A DNA stretch of 64,000 nucleotides from Eubacterium sp. AM49-13BH (GCF_003464165.1 NZ_QSEK01000009.1:13953-77952), one strand, 5' to 3'. Positions 37,001 through 45,560 are shown, numbered from the stretch's first letter. Notes: generated from the sequence alone by a model not told the origin. Made by a program: numbers and translations.

Positions 37001-38237
37001 CATCACGTCCAAAGAACGGAAGGCTTTTATCCTCGTGCGTTCTGTCGTAATACTCTAAGCGAATATCACTTCCGCTTTCACGATTTCCTGTGCCGAATTG
37101 CGAAGGGAGTTCATCAGACGAACCCATTTCATCATATCCTCCGCTTTCATCTGTTCGGTCACTCCCTCTTTCTGTGCCATCTGGCTCAGAATTGTTTTCT
37201 CCATCTTGCTGGCTCTCTGTTCCACTTCCGCCAAGTGCTGTGTCAGTTCGCCCCTCGTCAGGAGATTGTAGTAAAGGACTCTGTGATGTTCCTTCAGAAA
37301 CTCTCTCCTCATCTGAGCGTATCTGCCCAACGTCACTTCCGGCTGCTGTGGAAGTTTCAGGTTCGGAAGGCTGTAATCGCCCACCATCGTGTAGGTCAGT
37401 TCGTTCATTGTCCAAACTCCTTTCGTCGTTATTTTCAACCTTATTGTATTCATTTCTGTCCTGACCGACAATTATGCGATTTTGACGGTTGAGTGCAGTA
37501 ATTGTTTTAGATATTTCCGTCAATCCCATTTCTGCAATATCACTGGTAGCAAATCCAAGTGCATTGAGTGTTTCCTGCGTATTGAAGTTGGTAACATCTC
37601 TGAAATCATCAAGTTCAAAATAACCGTCCGTATCAACGCCGAGCCTTGACATCATCATATATGCCACACTGTTTGTCACGACATTTTTATAAATGAAAGC
37701 CACAATATCCTCTTCCACTTCCTCAAAGGAACTGCCCTCGGTTGCATAGTAAAGGTCTTGCAGATAATCAGGGATATTATCCTCTGCCGCATTTCTTGCT
37801 GCTCCCATAATTGCTTCGGCAAGACTGCTCTTATTCTCAATCTCTCCGAAAGTGCTTTCCAATGTTTCAATCACATCAGCTTCGTATTCCTGACGCATAT
37901 TCCAAATCGGGACTGTTCTTGAATATCTGCTTTCGTGAGTATCTGAAATATCAAAGTAATGTGTCAGTCTTTGCCGTGAACGGTTTTCATCAGCAAAAAC
38001 AGCAATACCTCTTGCACCTCGGTTGACCCATCTGCCAAAAATTTTGTTCCACTGCTCTATCTCAAGAACCGCTGTTGCATCGGGTCGCTGTGCATATACA
38101 AGAAGCTGTTCGTCATAGCGTAACTTATAATTTCGGCAAGCCGAAGCTAAGAATGCCTGCCAGTTCTGAGGATTTGACACAACCGTTTTGCAGGTGCGGT
38201 TGTAAAGCTCAGAAATAAGGTCATATTTTCGTGCCAT
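31050..38237 (-). CDS. Giant polyvalent protein: N6-adenine methylase plus SNF2-type helicase
   Basis: A 2,395-residue protein. Residues 1-255 are an ArdC-like N-terminal region (WQAFLASACRNYKLRYDEQL). Residues 277-394 are a disordered Ser/Glu/Gly/Asp-rich linker whose DNA also encodes TnpV in another frame. A YodL/LPD-like part follows (about 400-800). A methylase domain has EPSCGIGNF (about 920) and GNVPFGDF (about 984, NPPF-like). The helicase has Walker A AHAVGAGKTFEMV (about 1596), VDESHYYKN (about 1756), and motif VI QRSGRIVRQGNENP (about 2090). A C-terminal coiled coil ends in SYER. Such proteins are injected or expressed early to methylate and remodel ICE DNA. Full length. Confidence 0.93.
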   Translation of the reverse strand: MARKYDLISELYNRTCKTVVSNPQNWQAFLASACRNYKLRYDEQLLVYAQRPDATAVLEIEQWNKIFGRWVNRGARGIAVFADENRSRQRLTHYFDISDTHESRYSRTVPIWNMRQEYEADVIETLESTFGEIENKSSLAEAIMGAARNAAEDNIPDYLQDLYYATEGSSFEEVEEDIVAFIYKNVVTNSVAYMMMSRLGVDTDGYFELDDFRDVTNFNTQETLNALGFATSDIAEMGLTEISKTITALNRQNRIIVGQDRNEYNKVENNDERSLDNERTDLHDGGRLQPSEPETSTAAGSDVGQIRSDEERVSEGTSQSPLLQSPDEGRTDTALGGSGTESQQDGENNSEPDGTERGSDRTDESGGYDEMGSSDELPSQFGTGNRESGSDIRLEYYDRTHEDKSLPFFGRDEVINEILRTTPHLSASLEEIKDYYERNPDNKDRTEYIKSIFNNDYTELTLEDGRTVGYKTFENVLHLWEGKYDSRTAQSYYDWAVIARHFEAMRLLGELSDSIKPLPSMDGQMTFILDGRAEEKKTSAFTFSQEIIDAILANGSGFSEGKMRIYEQFEKSLSAKENADFLKNEYGWGGSYPVIIGAGIDESHDGKGITITKGIGKENPHITLSWSQVEKRIGELIRMDRYLNPKEKERYPQWLESQEEHRAKIEETKRNREILSNAPPEQEVEPTEKEPEEAEQLQDVQYEYHLGDKVYIGASEYEILSVDDERVMLYDYDMPLFNKEFSRTEFDRKVRENPMNEHLIVKEEPAEERNEKEPEPLVPAWEQKKKVKGFDLHPDVPMADRHTFNLRENEVETVGKKERFRRNIMAIQLLKKCQEENRFATPEEQIILSKYVGWGGLSEAFDENNSAWATEYLELSSVLTPEEYASARESTLTAFYTPPEVITAIYKAMEQMGFKEGNLLEPSCGIGNFIGMLPDAMQDSKIYGVELDTISAGIAQQLYQKTTIAAQGFEETNLPDSFFDGVVGNVPFGDFKVLDKRYDKHKFLIHDYFFAKSLDKLRPGGVMALVTSKGTMDKETLAVRKYIAQRAELLGAIRLPNNTFKGNAGTEVVSDILILQKRDRLIDIEPDWIHLDTDENGIKMNSYFVQHPEMILGEMKMVSGRFGMEATCVPYENADLAAQLDEAVANIHGEITEYEAEEELEEEDNSIPADPAVRNFSYTVVDDKIYYRENSRMTPVEVSATAENRIKGMIAIRNSVRTLIELQTEDYPDSEIKAEQERLNRLYDTFSGKYGLINSRANTSAFSQDSSFSLLSALEIIGEDGELERKADMFSKRTIKPHTPVTSVDTASEALAVSLGEKATIDMDYMMELSGKSENEIFEDLKGVIFLNPLYEYGNSYEPKYLMADEYLSGNVREKLKIAKNSAELYPEDYKVNVEALQKVQPKDLTASEISVRLGATWLPPDDVQEFIFHLLETPRYAQWNIKVHFSPFTSEWNIEGKSYDKGNVRAYNTYGTSRINAYKIIEETLNLKDVRIFDYIEDDEGKKKAVLNKKETAIAQSKQEMIKQEFQDWIWSDPERRERLCKSYNEKFNSVRPREYDGSHIIFNGMNPEIELREHQKNAVAHILYGGNTLLAHAVGAGKTFEMVAAAQESKRLGLCNKSLFVVPNHLTEQWAAEYLQLYPAANILVATKKDFETKNRKKFCGRIATGDYDAVIIGHSQFEKIPMSIERQRAILEQQLEEITGGIAELKRNRGENFSIKQLEKSKKSIRQKLDKLNDQTKKDDVVTFEELGVDRLFVDESHYYKNLYLYTKMRNVGGIAQTEAQKSSDLFMKCRYLDEITGGRGTVFATGTPISNSMVELYTIQRYLQYSTLVKNGLQHFDAWASTFGETITAVELTPEGTGYRAKTRFAKFYNLPELMAMFKEIADIKTADMLNLPVPEAKYHNIAVKPSEMQKEMVASLAERAEQVRGGGVDSSVDNMLKITNDGRKLALDQRMLNDMLPDFEGSKINACVDNIYRIWEENADKKSAQLVFCDLSTPKNDGTFSVYNDIRKKLIERGIPESEVKFIHEADTDMKKKELFQKTRKGEVRVLLGSTQKMGAGTNVQDKLIALHDVDCPWRPSDLEQRSGRIVRQGNENPQVDIYRYVTEQTFDAYLYQLVEGKQKFASQIMTSKSPVRSAEDIDETALSYAEIKMLATGNPYIKEKMDLDIQVQKLKMLKSNFLSEKYGLEDKVIKFYPQQIAYLKSRVEGLTKDVETAKLHPKPIDEQPLGMTVSGVSYSEKAEAGQAIINACKSMNSPDAIPLGEYRGFQMELYFDTVQRNYVVKLKGETSRDVPLGDDSHGNIVRIDNGIERFEETLADTKNSLENTEKQFETAKQEIEKPFAKEEELKAKTVRLDELNILLNMDKKENEIVGGEPDEGEAVGGRKEKSYER
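37055..37408 (-). CDS. tnpV: TnpV-family protein nested inside the giant helicase gene
   Basis: A 117-residue protein encoded wholly within the helicase ORF, same strand, +1 frame. The sequence NELTYTMVGDYSLPNLKLPQ, FLKEHHRVLYYNLLTRGEL, MAQKEGVTEQMKAEDMMKWV and the ending EVIFA match the TnpV pattern of Tn4451-type transposons (DY-LPNL, LKEHHR--Y-NLL--G-L, KEGITEQLKA, ELI/VFA). The start ATG at 37408 has AAAGGAG eight bases upstream (37417-37423), inside the host gene. Its function is unknown. The helicase residues read from the same DNA (277-394) are low-complexity linker, so the overlap is tolerated there. Confidence 0.85.
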   Translation of the reverse strand: MNELTYTMVGDYSLPNLKLPQQPEVTLGRYAQMRREFLKEHHRVLYYNLLTRGELTQHLAEVEQRASKMEKTILSQMAQKEGVTEQMKAEDMMKWVRLMNSLRNSAQEIVKAEVIFA

Positions 38238-38252
38238 TACTCTTGCACCTCC

Positions 38253-38552
38253 TTATCGCTGTTTTTCTCTGTTTCTGGTCTTGTTTTTTGACGATTCGGA
38301 TTGATTGATAGGTTCAACTTTGCTTCCACTAAGCTCCATTTTTTCAGCAAACTCGCATATATGATAGCAGCAATTTCCGACATACAAATGGTAGTCATCA
38401 ATATACTTGCACACTCTGTCTGCTGTGTGTCCATCACGAAAAGTAATCCTGATTTTTCCACCATCGGGAATATAGAATTTTAAGTTGTAATGACTGTCTA
38501 TAAATCGAATTTGCTTTTCCTGCGGCTCTGCTCTATTCTCCTGTTGCTTCAT
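38253..38552 (-). CDS. Small ICE protein, LPD28-like
   Basis: A 99-residue protein: IRFIDSHYNLKFYIPDGGKI, RITFRDGHTADRVCKYIDDY and HICEFAEKMELSGSKVEP. The arrangement is like the LPD28-type domain that also occurs in large polyvalent ICE proteins; I am not certain of the family number. Cys/His residues (CCYHIC) could bind metal. It overlaps the next gene and precedes the giant protein by 15 bases. Confidence 0.6.
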   Translation of the reverse strand: MKQQENRAEPQEKQIRFIDSHYNLKFYIPDGGKIRITFRDGHTADRVCKYIDDYHLYVGNCCYHICEFAEKMELSGSKVEPINQSESSKNKTRNREKQR

Positions 38553-38793
38553 TTTCCTTACCTCTCATTTTTGTTGCTTCATCAGAACCGCCGCCCAAAT
38601 ACGAAAAGAGTTTACCGGACTTTGTATTCTTCTGAAGCTCCATAATCACACCCATATCAGGAATCGTGATATTCGGGATTTTCAGGATTGCTTCCATATC
38701 AAGCTGCTGCAACTTTTTCTCCGTATCACAACCGGAGTCAAAGAGTTTATTCAGCACCTTGACCTTATTCTGAAAAGTTGCTTTGTCTTTCAC
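38533..38793 (-). CDS. Unrecognised small ICE protein
   Basis: An 86-residue soluble protein (KVKVLNKLFDSGCDTEKKLQ, KIPNITIPDMGVIMELQKNT). No family recognised. It overlaps the LPD28-like gene by 20 bases and follows the next small gene by 12, so it is part of the operon leading to the giant helicase. AGGAGGTATTT precedes the ATG at 38793. Confidence 0.6.
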   Translation of the reverse strand: MKDKATFQNKVKVLNKLFDSGCDTEKKLQQLDMEAILKIPNITIPDMGVIMELQKNTKSGKLFSYLGGGSDEATKMRGKENEATGE

Positions 38794-38805
38794 GAAAATA
38801 CCTCC

Positions 38806-39102
38806 TTAGCTAATGTTGATTACAATAGAAATACTGCCGCTCTGTTCTTCTTTCTGCGGATTACGTGAATACTCAGGAAAAAGGGACTGTACTCTCTGCC
38901 TTGCCCTGCGTATGGTTTCAAAACAAGGAAGTCCGTATGCTCGGTAATTAAATACAATATCCTCAAGCGGAAGATTTCCGGCAGGTATATATCCGTATTG
39001 GTTGTAATAATGCAGAATGAGAAGCATATCATCATACCTCGACATCGGGCATTCCTTTAAGATTTCAAGCACTCGGCTCTCCACCGTTTTCTGTTGTTTC
39101 AT
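38806..39102 (-). CDS. Phage/ICE-type small protein of unknown function
   Basis: A 98-residue protein: VESRVLEILKECPMSRYDDM, LLILHYYNQYGY, then LPCFETIRRARQRVQSLFPE. This helix pattern recurs in phage and ICE small proteins that look like winged-helix or terminase-adjacent proteins; I cannot give a function. It is the first gene of the helicase-primase operon, just after the terminator at 39114-39149. GGAGGAAC precedes the ATG. Confidence 0.6.
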   Translation of the reverse strand: MKQQKTVESRVLEILKECPMSRYDDMLLILHYYNQYGYIPAGNLPLEDIVFNYRAYGLPCFETIRRARQRVQSLFPEYSRNPQKEEQSGSISIVINIS

Positions 39103-39113
39103 AATGTTCCTCC

Positions 39114-39149
39114 AAAAATTAAAGGGACAGAGTTTTTACGCTCTGCCCC
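39114..39149 (-). terminator. Rho-independent terminator after the adhesin operon
   Basis: On the minus strand GGGCAGAG pairs with CTCTGTCCC over a short loop and is followed by TTTAATTTTT. It lies 25 bases beyond the small membrane peptide (39174-39263) and separates the adhesin from the helicase operon. Confidence 0.8.
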
Positions 39150-39173
39150 GACTGGTTAATGTTCGCTTGTTAC

Positions 39174-39263
39174 TTACTTCTTACGGTTTTTAACCTGAAG
39201 AAAGATAAAGCCGCCGACAATAACGGCGACTAATGCGATAGCGATAATTGTCTTTGCTTCCAT
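39174..39263 (-). CDS. 29-residue membrane peptide coupled to the adhesin gene
   Basis: The peptide AKTIIAIALVAVIVGGFIF plus a basic tail (QVKNRKK) is a single membrane helix. The adhesin stop and this start overlap as TAATG, so translation is coupled. Tiny membrane peptides in this position could assist secretion or sorting of the adhesin; no family is recognised. It is too short for a standard ORF list but well placed, with the terminator right after it. Confidence 0.55.
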   Translation of the reverse strand: MEAKTIIAIALVAVIVGGFIFLQVKNRKK

Positions 39264-42200
39264 TACTCGTTACTCTCCTTTTTCTTCTTTTTGTGTGCAA
39301 CAACAGAAGTTACAGCGATACCGACAGCAGAAAGTCCGGCAAGGACATACCAAAGTTTCATATTGGTATCATCTCCTGTTTTCGGAGTATCTCTTAACTC
39401 ATTGTGCATTTTTACAACGGCTGTTTCATCAAGTTTGATAGTAACATTCTGGTCGGCAGGTGTGATATATGCGGCAGACGCATTGTTTGCCACTTCTGAT
39501 ACGGTATATTCGCCAATACGAAGTCCCTCAATCACGATTTCGCCGTTCTTATCTGTTTCAAATGTCATATCATAACCGTTTGCTCCGGTTACTCTGAACG
39601 CAAAACCTTTAACCTTACCATCTGAAGATGTCTTGACGATTTTCAGTGTTCCACGCATAGCTTCATTGATAAATCCAACACCAGCCTTATTCTCAACGGA
39701 ATAAGTTGTTTCGTCTTTCTCAATGAAAACAGAGTATTCTCCCTTATCAAGCAGGAAGCCCTCTGGTGCTTTTGTTTCACGGACAATATATTTTCCGTAA
39801 AGAAGCTCTTTCATCTCATAAATTCCGGTTTCGGTTTCTTCAAGATTTCCGATAAGTTCATCGCCATCATCAATCTTTCCGTTCTCATTGGTGTCCTTAT
39901 ATACCTCAAAGGTTGCACCCGTAAGTTTGTTATCTGGATATTCAGCGTCCATCTTCGTGAGTCTGATATTGCCGTGAACATACTCATTGACAATCTCAAT
40001 TTCAACTACCTGCTCGGCTTTGCTGATATTGACCTCATACGCTTTTTCATCAAGAACAAATCCCTTTGGCTGCTCGATTTCTCTTACAATCCATTTGCCA
40101 TAAGGAACTTTTGCAAAAGAAAAACTACCGTCTTTTGCAGAGGTAGTCGTCATAAGTGCAGTATCCTTTGTAAATTCTGTTTCTTCGGCTTTGAAGATAC
40201 CGATAACAGCACCCTCAAGTGCTGCTCCATTCTCGTCAATCTTCTTACCTGATACAGAACCATAGATAAGTTCATTCTTGATTTCTTTTCCGTCATTCAC
40301 TTTGATTTCAACCGTTGCGGTATCCTGACCTGCGTATTCAAATACAACCGGATACTTCGTATCAGAGAGAATATAATGCTCATCGGTTGCAATCTCTTTG
40401 ACATAGTATTTGCCAAACGGAAGGTCTGACTTCATAACAGCAGTTCCATTTTCATTTACGCTGATAATCTCAATCAGTCCATCAGCCGGAATAACGGTAC
40501 CGCTTGCAGATACAATATCTTCTGCGGCATAAAGACCAAAGCTGATATTTTTGATTTCTCCGTTGTCGCCAATACCAAATGTCTTATCCTTTTCAATGGC
40601 TTTTGCAAGGCTTACCTGAACTTTCTGTCTTTCGTTATAGAATGATGTGGAAGTTTCGGTAACAGAGATATTCTGACCTGCATAAGTAAGCTCAACCGTA
40701 TGTGTTTCGCCACTGATTACCATTCCATAAGGTGCGGTAATTTCCTTGACCTCGTATTTTCCGAGATAAAGTTCTTCGCTCTTAACAAATCCATCGGAGC
40801 TTGTTGTGATAGTATCTACCACTTCGCCCTTTGAATAGCGGAGTGTACCGTCCGGTGTACTAATATCTTCCGCAGCACGGACTTCATAAACTGCACCCTC
40901 AAGTCCTGCCACTTCATAAACAGGCTGATAAATAACATCACTGTCCTCAGAACCACTTACATTGACACCACTAAATACTTCTCCGGTCTTTTCAACCGTG
41001 ATAGTACCTTTCTGTGCCATATTCGGCTTATTGACTTTCACAACAGTTACGCCGCCTTCCTCTGTGGAATTTTCTTCGGTAATATCAAAATATACCGGAG
41101 TATCATCAAGTACATATCCGTATGGAGCTTGTACCTCTACGATGGAATATCCCTTGCCGTAATCTAATTTCTCAGGTGTTACAAGAGAACCATTTGCGTC
41201 GGTATAGAACACATCAATCGTGGTCGGTGTCGGATAAGTAAAGGTCATTTTGACCTGATTGCCCTGTGGGTCGTAAATCTTAAATCCTGCTCCTGCATAC
41301 GGAATACTCTTTCCGCTTTCTGCGTCCACCTTGACTACATTGACAAAGCTCTCGAAGTTACGGTTATTGATGAGATAACGATAAGTCTGTGCGTTCTGTG
41401 AAATGAACACATCAAAATCATCCATCATCTCTCTGCCTTCCCAACCAGAAGTCTGGTGTACGGTATAAATACCATACGGCATATCTTTTGTCTGACCGAA
41501 GCCATTTTCATCGCAAACAATGGTATCTCTCTCGTCTTTATTGGCTGCGTCATAGCTTCCGGCAGATTTCAGGTAAATCTCAAAGGAAGCACCCTTTTCA
41601 GGTGTTTCAATCTTTGTTTCTCCGTCATCGGTATGTTTGATGATAGCCACATTGCCTTTGATTACCTGCTCGGTTACATCATTGGAAGTAAGGTTGTGTT
41701 CCACCTCATAAAGTTTCGGGTCTGCACCTACTTCATGGATAGTCTTATCAAGCAAATATCCCTCTGACGGTGTAATTTCTCGGATTGTCCAGTCGGTATC
41801 ACAAACATATTCTTTAGTAGTGAACTGACCGTTTTCATCAGTAACATACTTATCTACAAGCGTTTCGCCCTTATAGATACCATAAACTGCTCCCGAAAGT
41901 TTGGCATTGCCTGTGCTTCGCCTTTCTCAGCGTCGCTCTTTGTTACTGTTACAGTAAATTTCTTCAAAATGTTATTGAAGTTTCTTGTGGTTACTTCTTT
42001 CCACTTCACTGGTGCAGTCTGATTTTTCGGTACAACATAACGGATAGCTGTGTCCACTTCTTCAAGAGTATATGGTTCAGAACCACTGATAAGCACATCT
42101 TTGAAAGTTGCCACACCGTTTTTGTCTGTAACTGCATACTGGTCAACAGCAGCACCGGAAAGAGAAGTACCGAAAAGATGGAACTTCATACCTTCAACAA

Positions 42201-43512
42201 GGTTATCTTCTGAGGACTTCACTACCTGAAGGTCGCCACGCTTCAATTTGTTATTAAAATTGACCTTTGCAACCTGTCCTGCTACAACAGTAACTCTATG
42301 TGTTTCCTGCGGCTCGTACTTATCGTATGCCTGCTCGGTTACAGTATAGATACCCGGCATAAGGTTATCAATCTGGAACTTACCGCCATTGGCTGTTGTA
42401 ACCGTCTGATTGATACCGTTTCCGGTAATCGTGAAGTTAATACCGTCAACCTTGCCGTCCTCACTGGTCTTTACAATCTGACAAGAACCATAGCTGACTT
42501 TCATCTTCACATAACCGTTGATACTGTCGCTTACTTCCTGAGCATAGCTGACAACATCCTGCACACTGGAATTCTGACCGTGTTTGCCCTCTGACCATAC
42601 AACCACACCTCTGCGGACTGCATTTTTCTTGGTTGCGGTAATGGTAAATTCCTTACTCGGTGCTGTATCCATAGAAACCGTAAGTTTGTTACCATTCACT
42701 GAAAAGCTCACTCCACTGATGCTTGCCTTGAAATTATATTTGGACAGCACATTATTGGAATCTGTCAGAGTAGTTGTGTACTTGCTTCCGTTCCACTCAA
42801 GTTCTATTGTCTTTGCCGAACCGGATGATTTATTACAAAAACTCGGTATGGTCGCATGGTTCTGTACACTCTGCACCATACTGTTGTAATAACTGAAAAT
42901 CTTATTGCGAAGCGGATGCTTTGCATTGATGACATCTTTCACATTGCTGCAACCACTGGCTGCTACATGATTGAAGTTCACATCACGCTCTCCGATAACA
43001 GTTTCCCAGATAAGAAGCTGTGTGGCATAAGCCTGTGCAATGCTGTTTGCTGCTGCTTCATTCTGTGACCTCCAAGATGTCGAGATTGTCCCACGATAGC
43101 CATACTGTAAAATACGACCAACGAAAAGACGGATTTCATCTCCGGAAATAACCCCGTTGGATGCAAGGTTATTAAAATAATTTTCGTCATACTTATTCAT
43201 TGTCTGACCGACCTTGAGCGAAATTCCAGGCTCAATACAATAAGCAACATTGCCTGAGTATGAGCCAATAGCCTTAAGATTGGTAAAATTGGAACGTCCG
43301 GTATGCCAACCATTTTTCAAGGTCAAATTGCTGTGTCCCCATACCCCATCGTAATTAGCATCGCCATCACGAGGGAAATCGACCATATAAACATCGGCTT
43401 TTTCTCCCGAAGCAGCATATGCTGTTGTCGAGCCAATGCCTGCAAAAGTGGTCACACACATAAGGGTCGCCAAGAAAAGCGACGTGACTCTTTTGAATTT
43501 TGACTTTATCAT
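39263..43512 (-). CDS. Giant Cna-B/SpaA-type surface adhesin, one-base frameshift
   Basis: A signal peptide (KRVTSLFLATLMCVTTFAGI ... AYAA) opens the protein; then a TQXA/thioester-like domain (YCIEPGISLK, QLLIWE) and a series of Cna-B/SpaA domains, each with E at the isopeptide position (YTVTEQAY, YTLEEVD, YSIVEVQAPYGYVLD, YEVKEITAPYG, WIVREIEQPKGFVLD). It ends TPKTGDDT, a membrane segment and KKKKK. As written it is cut at about 41909-41913, where GGG of the inferred codons is GG; restoring a base joins both parts into about 1,416 residues (PNAKLSGAVYGIYKGETLVD). AGGAGG precedes the ATG at 43512. It likely mediates donor-recipient contact, attached by sortase. Confidence 0.88.
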
Positions 43513-43527
43513 TGCGTTTCCTCCTGT

Positions 43528-43561
43528 AAAAATTGAAAACACACCGTATCTCTACGATGTG
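43528..43561 (-). terminator. Hairpin with T-rich tract in front of the adhesin gene
   Basis: CACATCGTA pairs with TACGGTGTG (minus strand), followed by TTTTCAATTTTT, then after a few bases the AGGAGG of the adhesin. It may end parB transcripts or act as an attenuator in the adhesin leader. Which of the two cannot be told from sequence. Confidence 0.6.
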
Positions 43562-43679
43562 CCTTTGTGGATTTTCTCTTACGACAAGATTTACCTGCCG
43601 AAAAACAAATGCGGATTTTCGTTAATTTTTCATTTTATCATACACCTCCAGTCCGTTCATACTGTGCGATTCCCCCTTA

Positions 43680-43723
43680 GAGATAGACATATACTTTGAG
43701 ATAGTTATATTCAAGTGAGATAG
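43680..43723. repeat. Three gagatag direct repeats downstream of parB
   Basis: gagatag at 43680-43686, 43698-43704 and 43717-43723, spaced 18 and 19 bp, in an AT-rich stretch. Iterons beside parAB could be a partition (centromere) site, or the operator of the adhesin promoter. Three copies only; function inferred from place. Confidence 0.45.
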
Positions 43724-43795
43724 TATATATCATTTTCGGTAGGTAAAAATATAACTAAGGGGTTAGAGTGTGAGAAAGGGGAACTGTAAAACAGG

Positions 43796-44743
43796 CTATC
43801 TGCTGTCACGTTCTGCACGATTACGCAAGAACTTGTTGTAATGCTCCAATGCCTTGCAGACAAAATCCTCCGTCTGACTGACGGGAATGTTTTTCGGAAT
43901 AAGCTGTCTTACTCTGTCGCCCCTCAACACGATTTTTTCCTTTTGGTTCGGCTTTTCCTCAGACATAACAGCGTGGATTGCTTCGGTTGTAAGGTTGCCC
44001 TCGTTGAATAACTTTCGCATACGGATTGTCTGGTCGTGTGACGGGGTAGCGTCATTCAGGTCGATTTCGTCAACCACATCACGCTGGCAATCTTCATCAA
44101 GGTAGGAAAGCTCTACGGCAGGACGCATTTTAATACGCCCCTCGTCAACAAATTCAAGCAGCTCGGGAACAAGGTTTGTCAGGCGGACATAACGCTGTAT
44201 TTGTGTGTTACTGTCCTGACTCTCAGAAGCTAAAATCTCTCTTGATTTACCCACAATAGAATTGTGTCCCACTGGGACTCCATTTTCTTTGCTCGGTCTG
44301 CCTGCTTGCCTTTTCATTGCTTCTAAACGCATTTTATAGGCAAAGGCTTTTTCACTCGGCAATATCTCTGACCTTTGGAAATTACTCTCAACCATTAAAA
44401 TGGTCGCTTCATCTCTGTTCAGGTCTACAATCTCACTTCTCAGTGTTTCAAATCCTGCCAGTTCACAAGCTCGCTTTCGTCTGTGTCCTGAAACAAGTTC
44501 GTATCTGCCGTCCTCTTTCTGCCTTACCGTTGCCGGAGTAATAACCCCTCTTTCCTTGACACTCTCCACAAGCTGCATCATATCTTCATCGTCTCTGACC
44601 TTAAACGGATGGTCGGGAAAATCATCAATCAGCTCCAATGGAATATCTCGGATTTTTGAAAGCTGTTCTTCATCTCGCTGTGCCTGCGTGGTAAATAAAT
44701 CATCGAGCTTCGTGAGAGTGAAGTCGCTCTTTCTTCCTGCCAT
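43796..44743 (-). CDS. parB: ParB-family partition protein
   Basis: A 315-residue protein. The N-terminal ParB/Spo0J nuclease-like domain (PLELIDDFPDHPFKVRDDED, GVITPATVRQKEDGRYELVS, GHRRKRACELAG; about 35-125) precedes a helix-turn-helix region (about 165-215) and a basic C-terminus. AAAGGAGGTG within the end of parA gives coupled translation; the genes overlap by 44 bases. It probably helps maintain the ICE as a circle or binds DNA during transfer. Confidence 0.93.
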   Translation of the reverse strand: MAGRKSDFTLTKLDDLFTTQAQRDEEQLSKIRDIPLELIDDFPDHPFKVRDDEDMMQLVESVKERGVITPATVRQKEDGRYELVSGHRRKRACELAGFETLRSEIVDLNRDEATILMVESNFQRSEILPSEKAFAYKMRLEAMKRQAGRPSKENGVPVGHNSIVGKSREILASESQDSNTQIQRYVRLTNLVPELLEFVDEGRIKMRPAVELSYLDEDCQRDVVDEIDLNDATPSHDQTIRMRKLFNEGNLTTEAIHAVMSEEKPNQKEKIVLRGDRVRQLIPKNIPVSQTEDFVCKALEHYNKFLRNRAERDSR

Positions 44744-45524
44744 CGGCTAACACCTCCTTTGTAAATTCAGCGTATGCCTTAGACACTGTGCTGTTTGGCT
44801 CATAAGCATAAATGCTCTTGCCTTTGGAAGAAGTTTCAGCGGCTTTTACGGCAATCGGGATTTGTGTTCGATACATCCTTATCTGATTACCGAAGTTTGC
44901 CCTGAGTGCTTCCACCGTACTCTTTGCAAGGTTTGTTCGGCTATCCACCAAAGTAAGCAGCATACCATCTATCTTAATATCCGGATTGATATACTTCTTT
45001 ACTTTTGAAATTGTCTGCACAAGCTGTGTCATACCCTTTGCAGGCAAATACTGAGCCTGAACCGGAATGATAACACTGTCTGCCGCCGATAAAGCATTGA
45101 GAGTAACCATACCAAGCGAAGGCATACAGTCTATAATTACATAATCATATCTGTTCTTCACTTGACTCAGATAGTTCTTGAGTGTAGTTTCTCTGCTCAT
45201 TGCGTTCATAAGGTTAAATTCCATTGCTGAAAGCTCAAGGTTTGCCGGAACAAGGTCAACACCTTCTTCGTGGTGCAGGATACCAACCATAGGGTCTGTC
45301 ATCGTTTCATTGATTACATCTGTGAGTTTCGTTGCAAGCGTGATACCCAAGCCGTCTGTATCCTGCCAACCAAGACAAGTCGTTAAATCTCCCTGCGGGT
45401 CTGCGTCTATGAGCAATACTTTCTTGCCCTGCATTGCAAGCCCGACTCCGAGATTAACTGTTGTGGTGGTTTTTCCGACTCCGCCTTTCTGGTTACATAC
45501 GGAAATCGTTTTGCAGTTTGACAC
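44700..45524 (-). CDS. parA: ParA-family partition ATPase
   Basis: A 274-residue protein with a deviant Walker A CNQKGGVGKTTTTVNLG (about residues 8-24), LIDADPQGDLTTCLG, and YVIIDCMPSLGMVTLNALSA. Soj/ParA type. The start is probably GTG at 45524 (SNCKTISVCNQ): AGAAAGGAGG lies ten bases upstream, whereas the longer ATG starts would include that ribosome-binding site within the coding part. It partners with ParB. Confidence 0.93.
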   Translation of the reverse strand: MSNCKTISVCNQKGGVGKTTTTVNLGVGLAMQGKKVLLIDADPQGDLTTCLGWQDTDGLGITLATKLTDVINETMTDPMVGILHHEEGVDLVPANLELSAMEFNLMNAMSRETTLKNYLSQVKNRYDYVIIDCMPSLGMVTLNALSAADSVIIPVQAQYLPAKGMTQLVQTISKVKKYINPDIKIDGMLLTLVDSRTNLAKSTVEALRANFGNQIRMYRTQIPIAVKAAETSSKGKSIYAYEPNSTVSKAYAEFTKEVLADGRKKERLHSHEAR

Positions 45525-45560
45525 TTCTTTTTGCCCTCCTTTCTGAAAATTCATAGCCAC

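Noticed and set aside
38237..38464. A 75-codon ORF overlapping the LPD28-like gene
   Set aside because: The other frame has the recognisable domain and a proper start; this one has neither.
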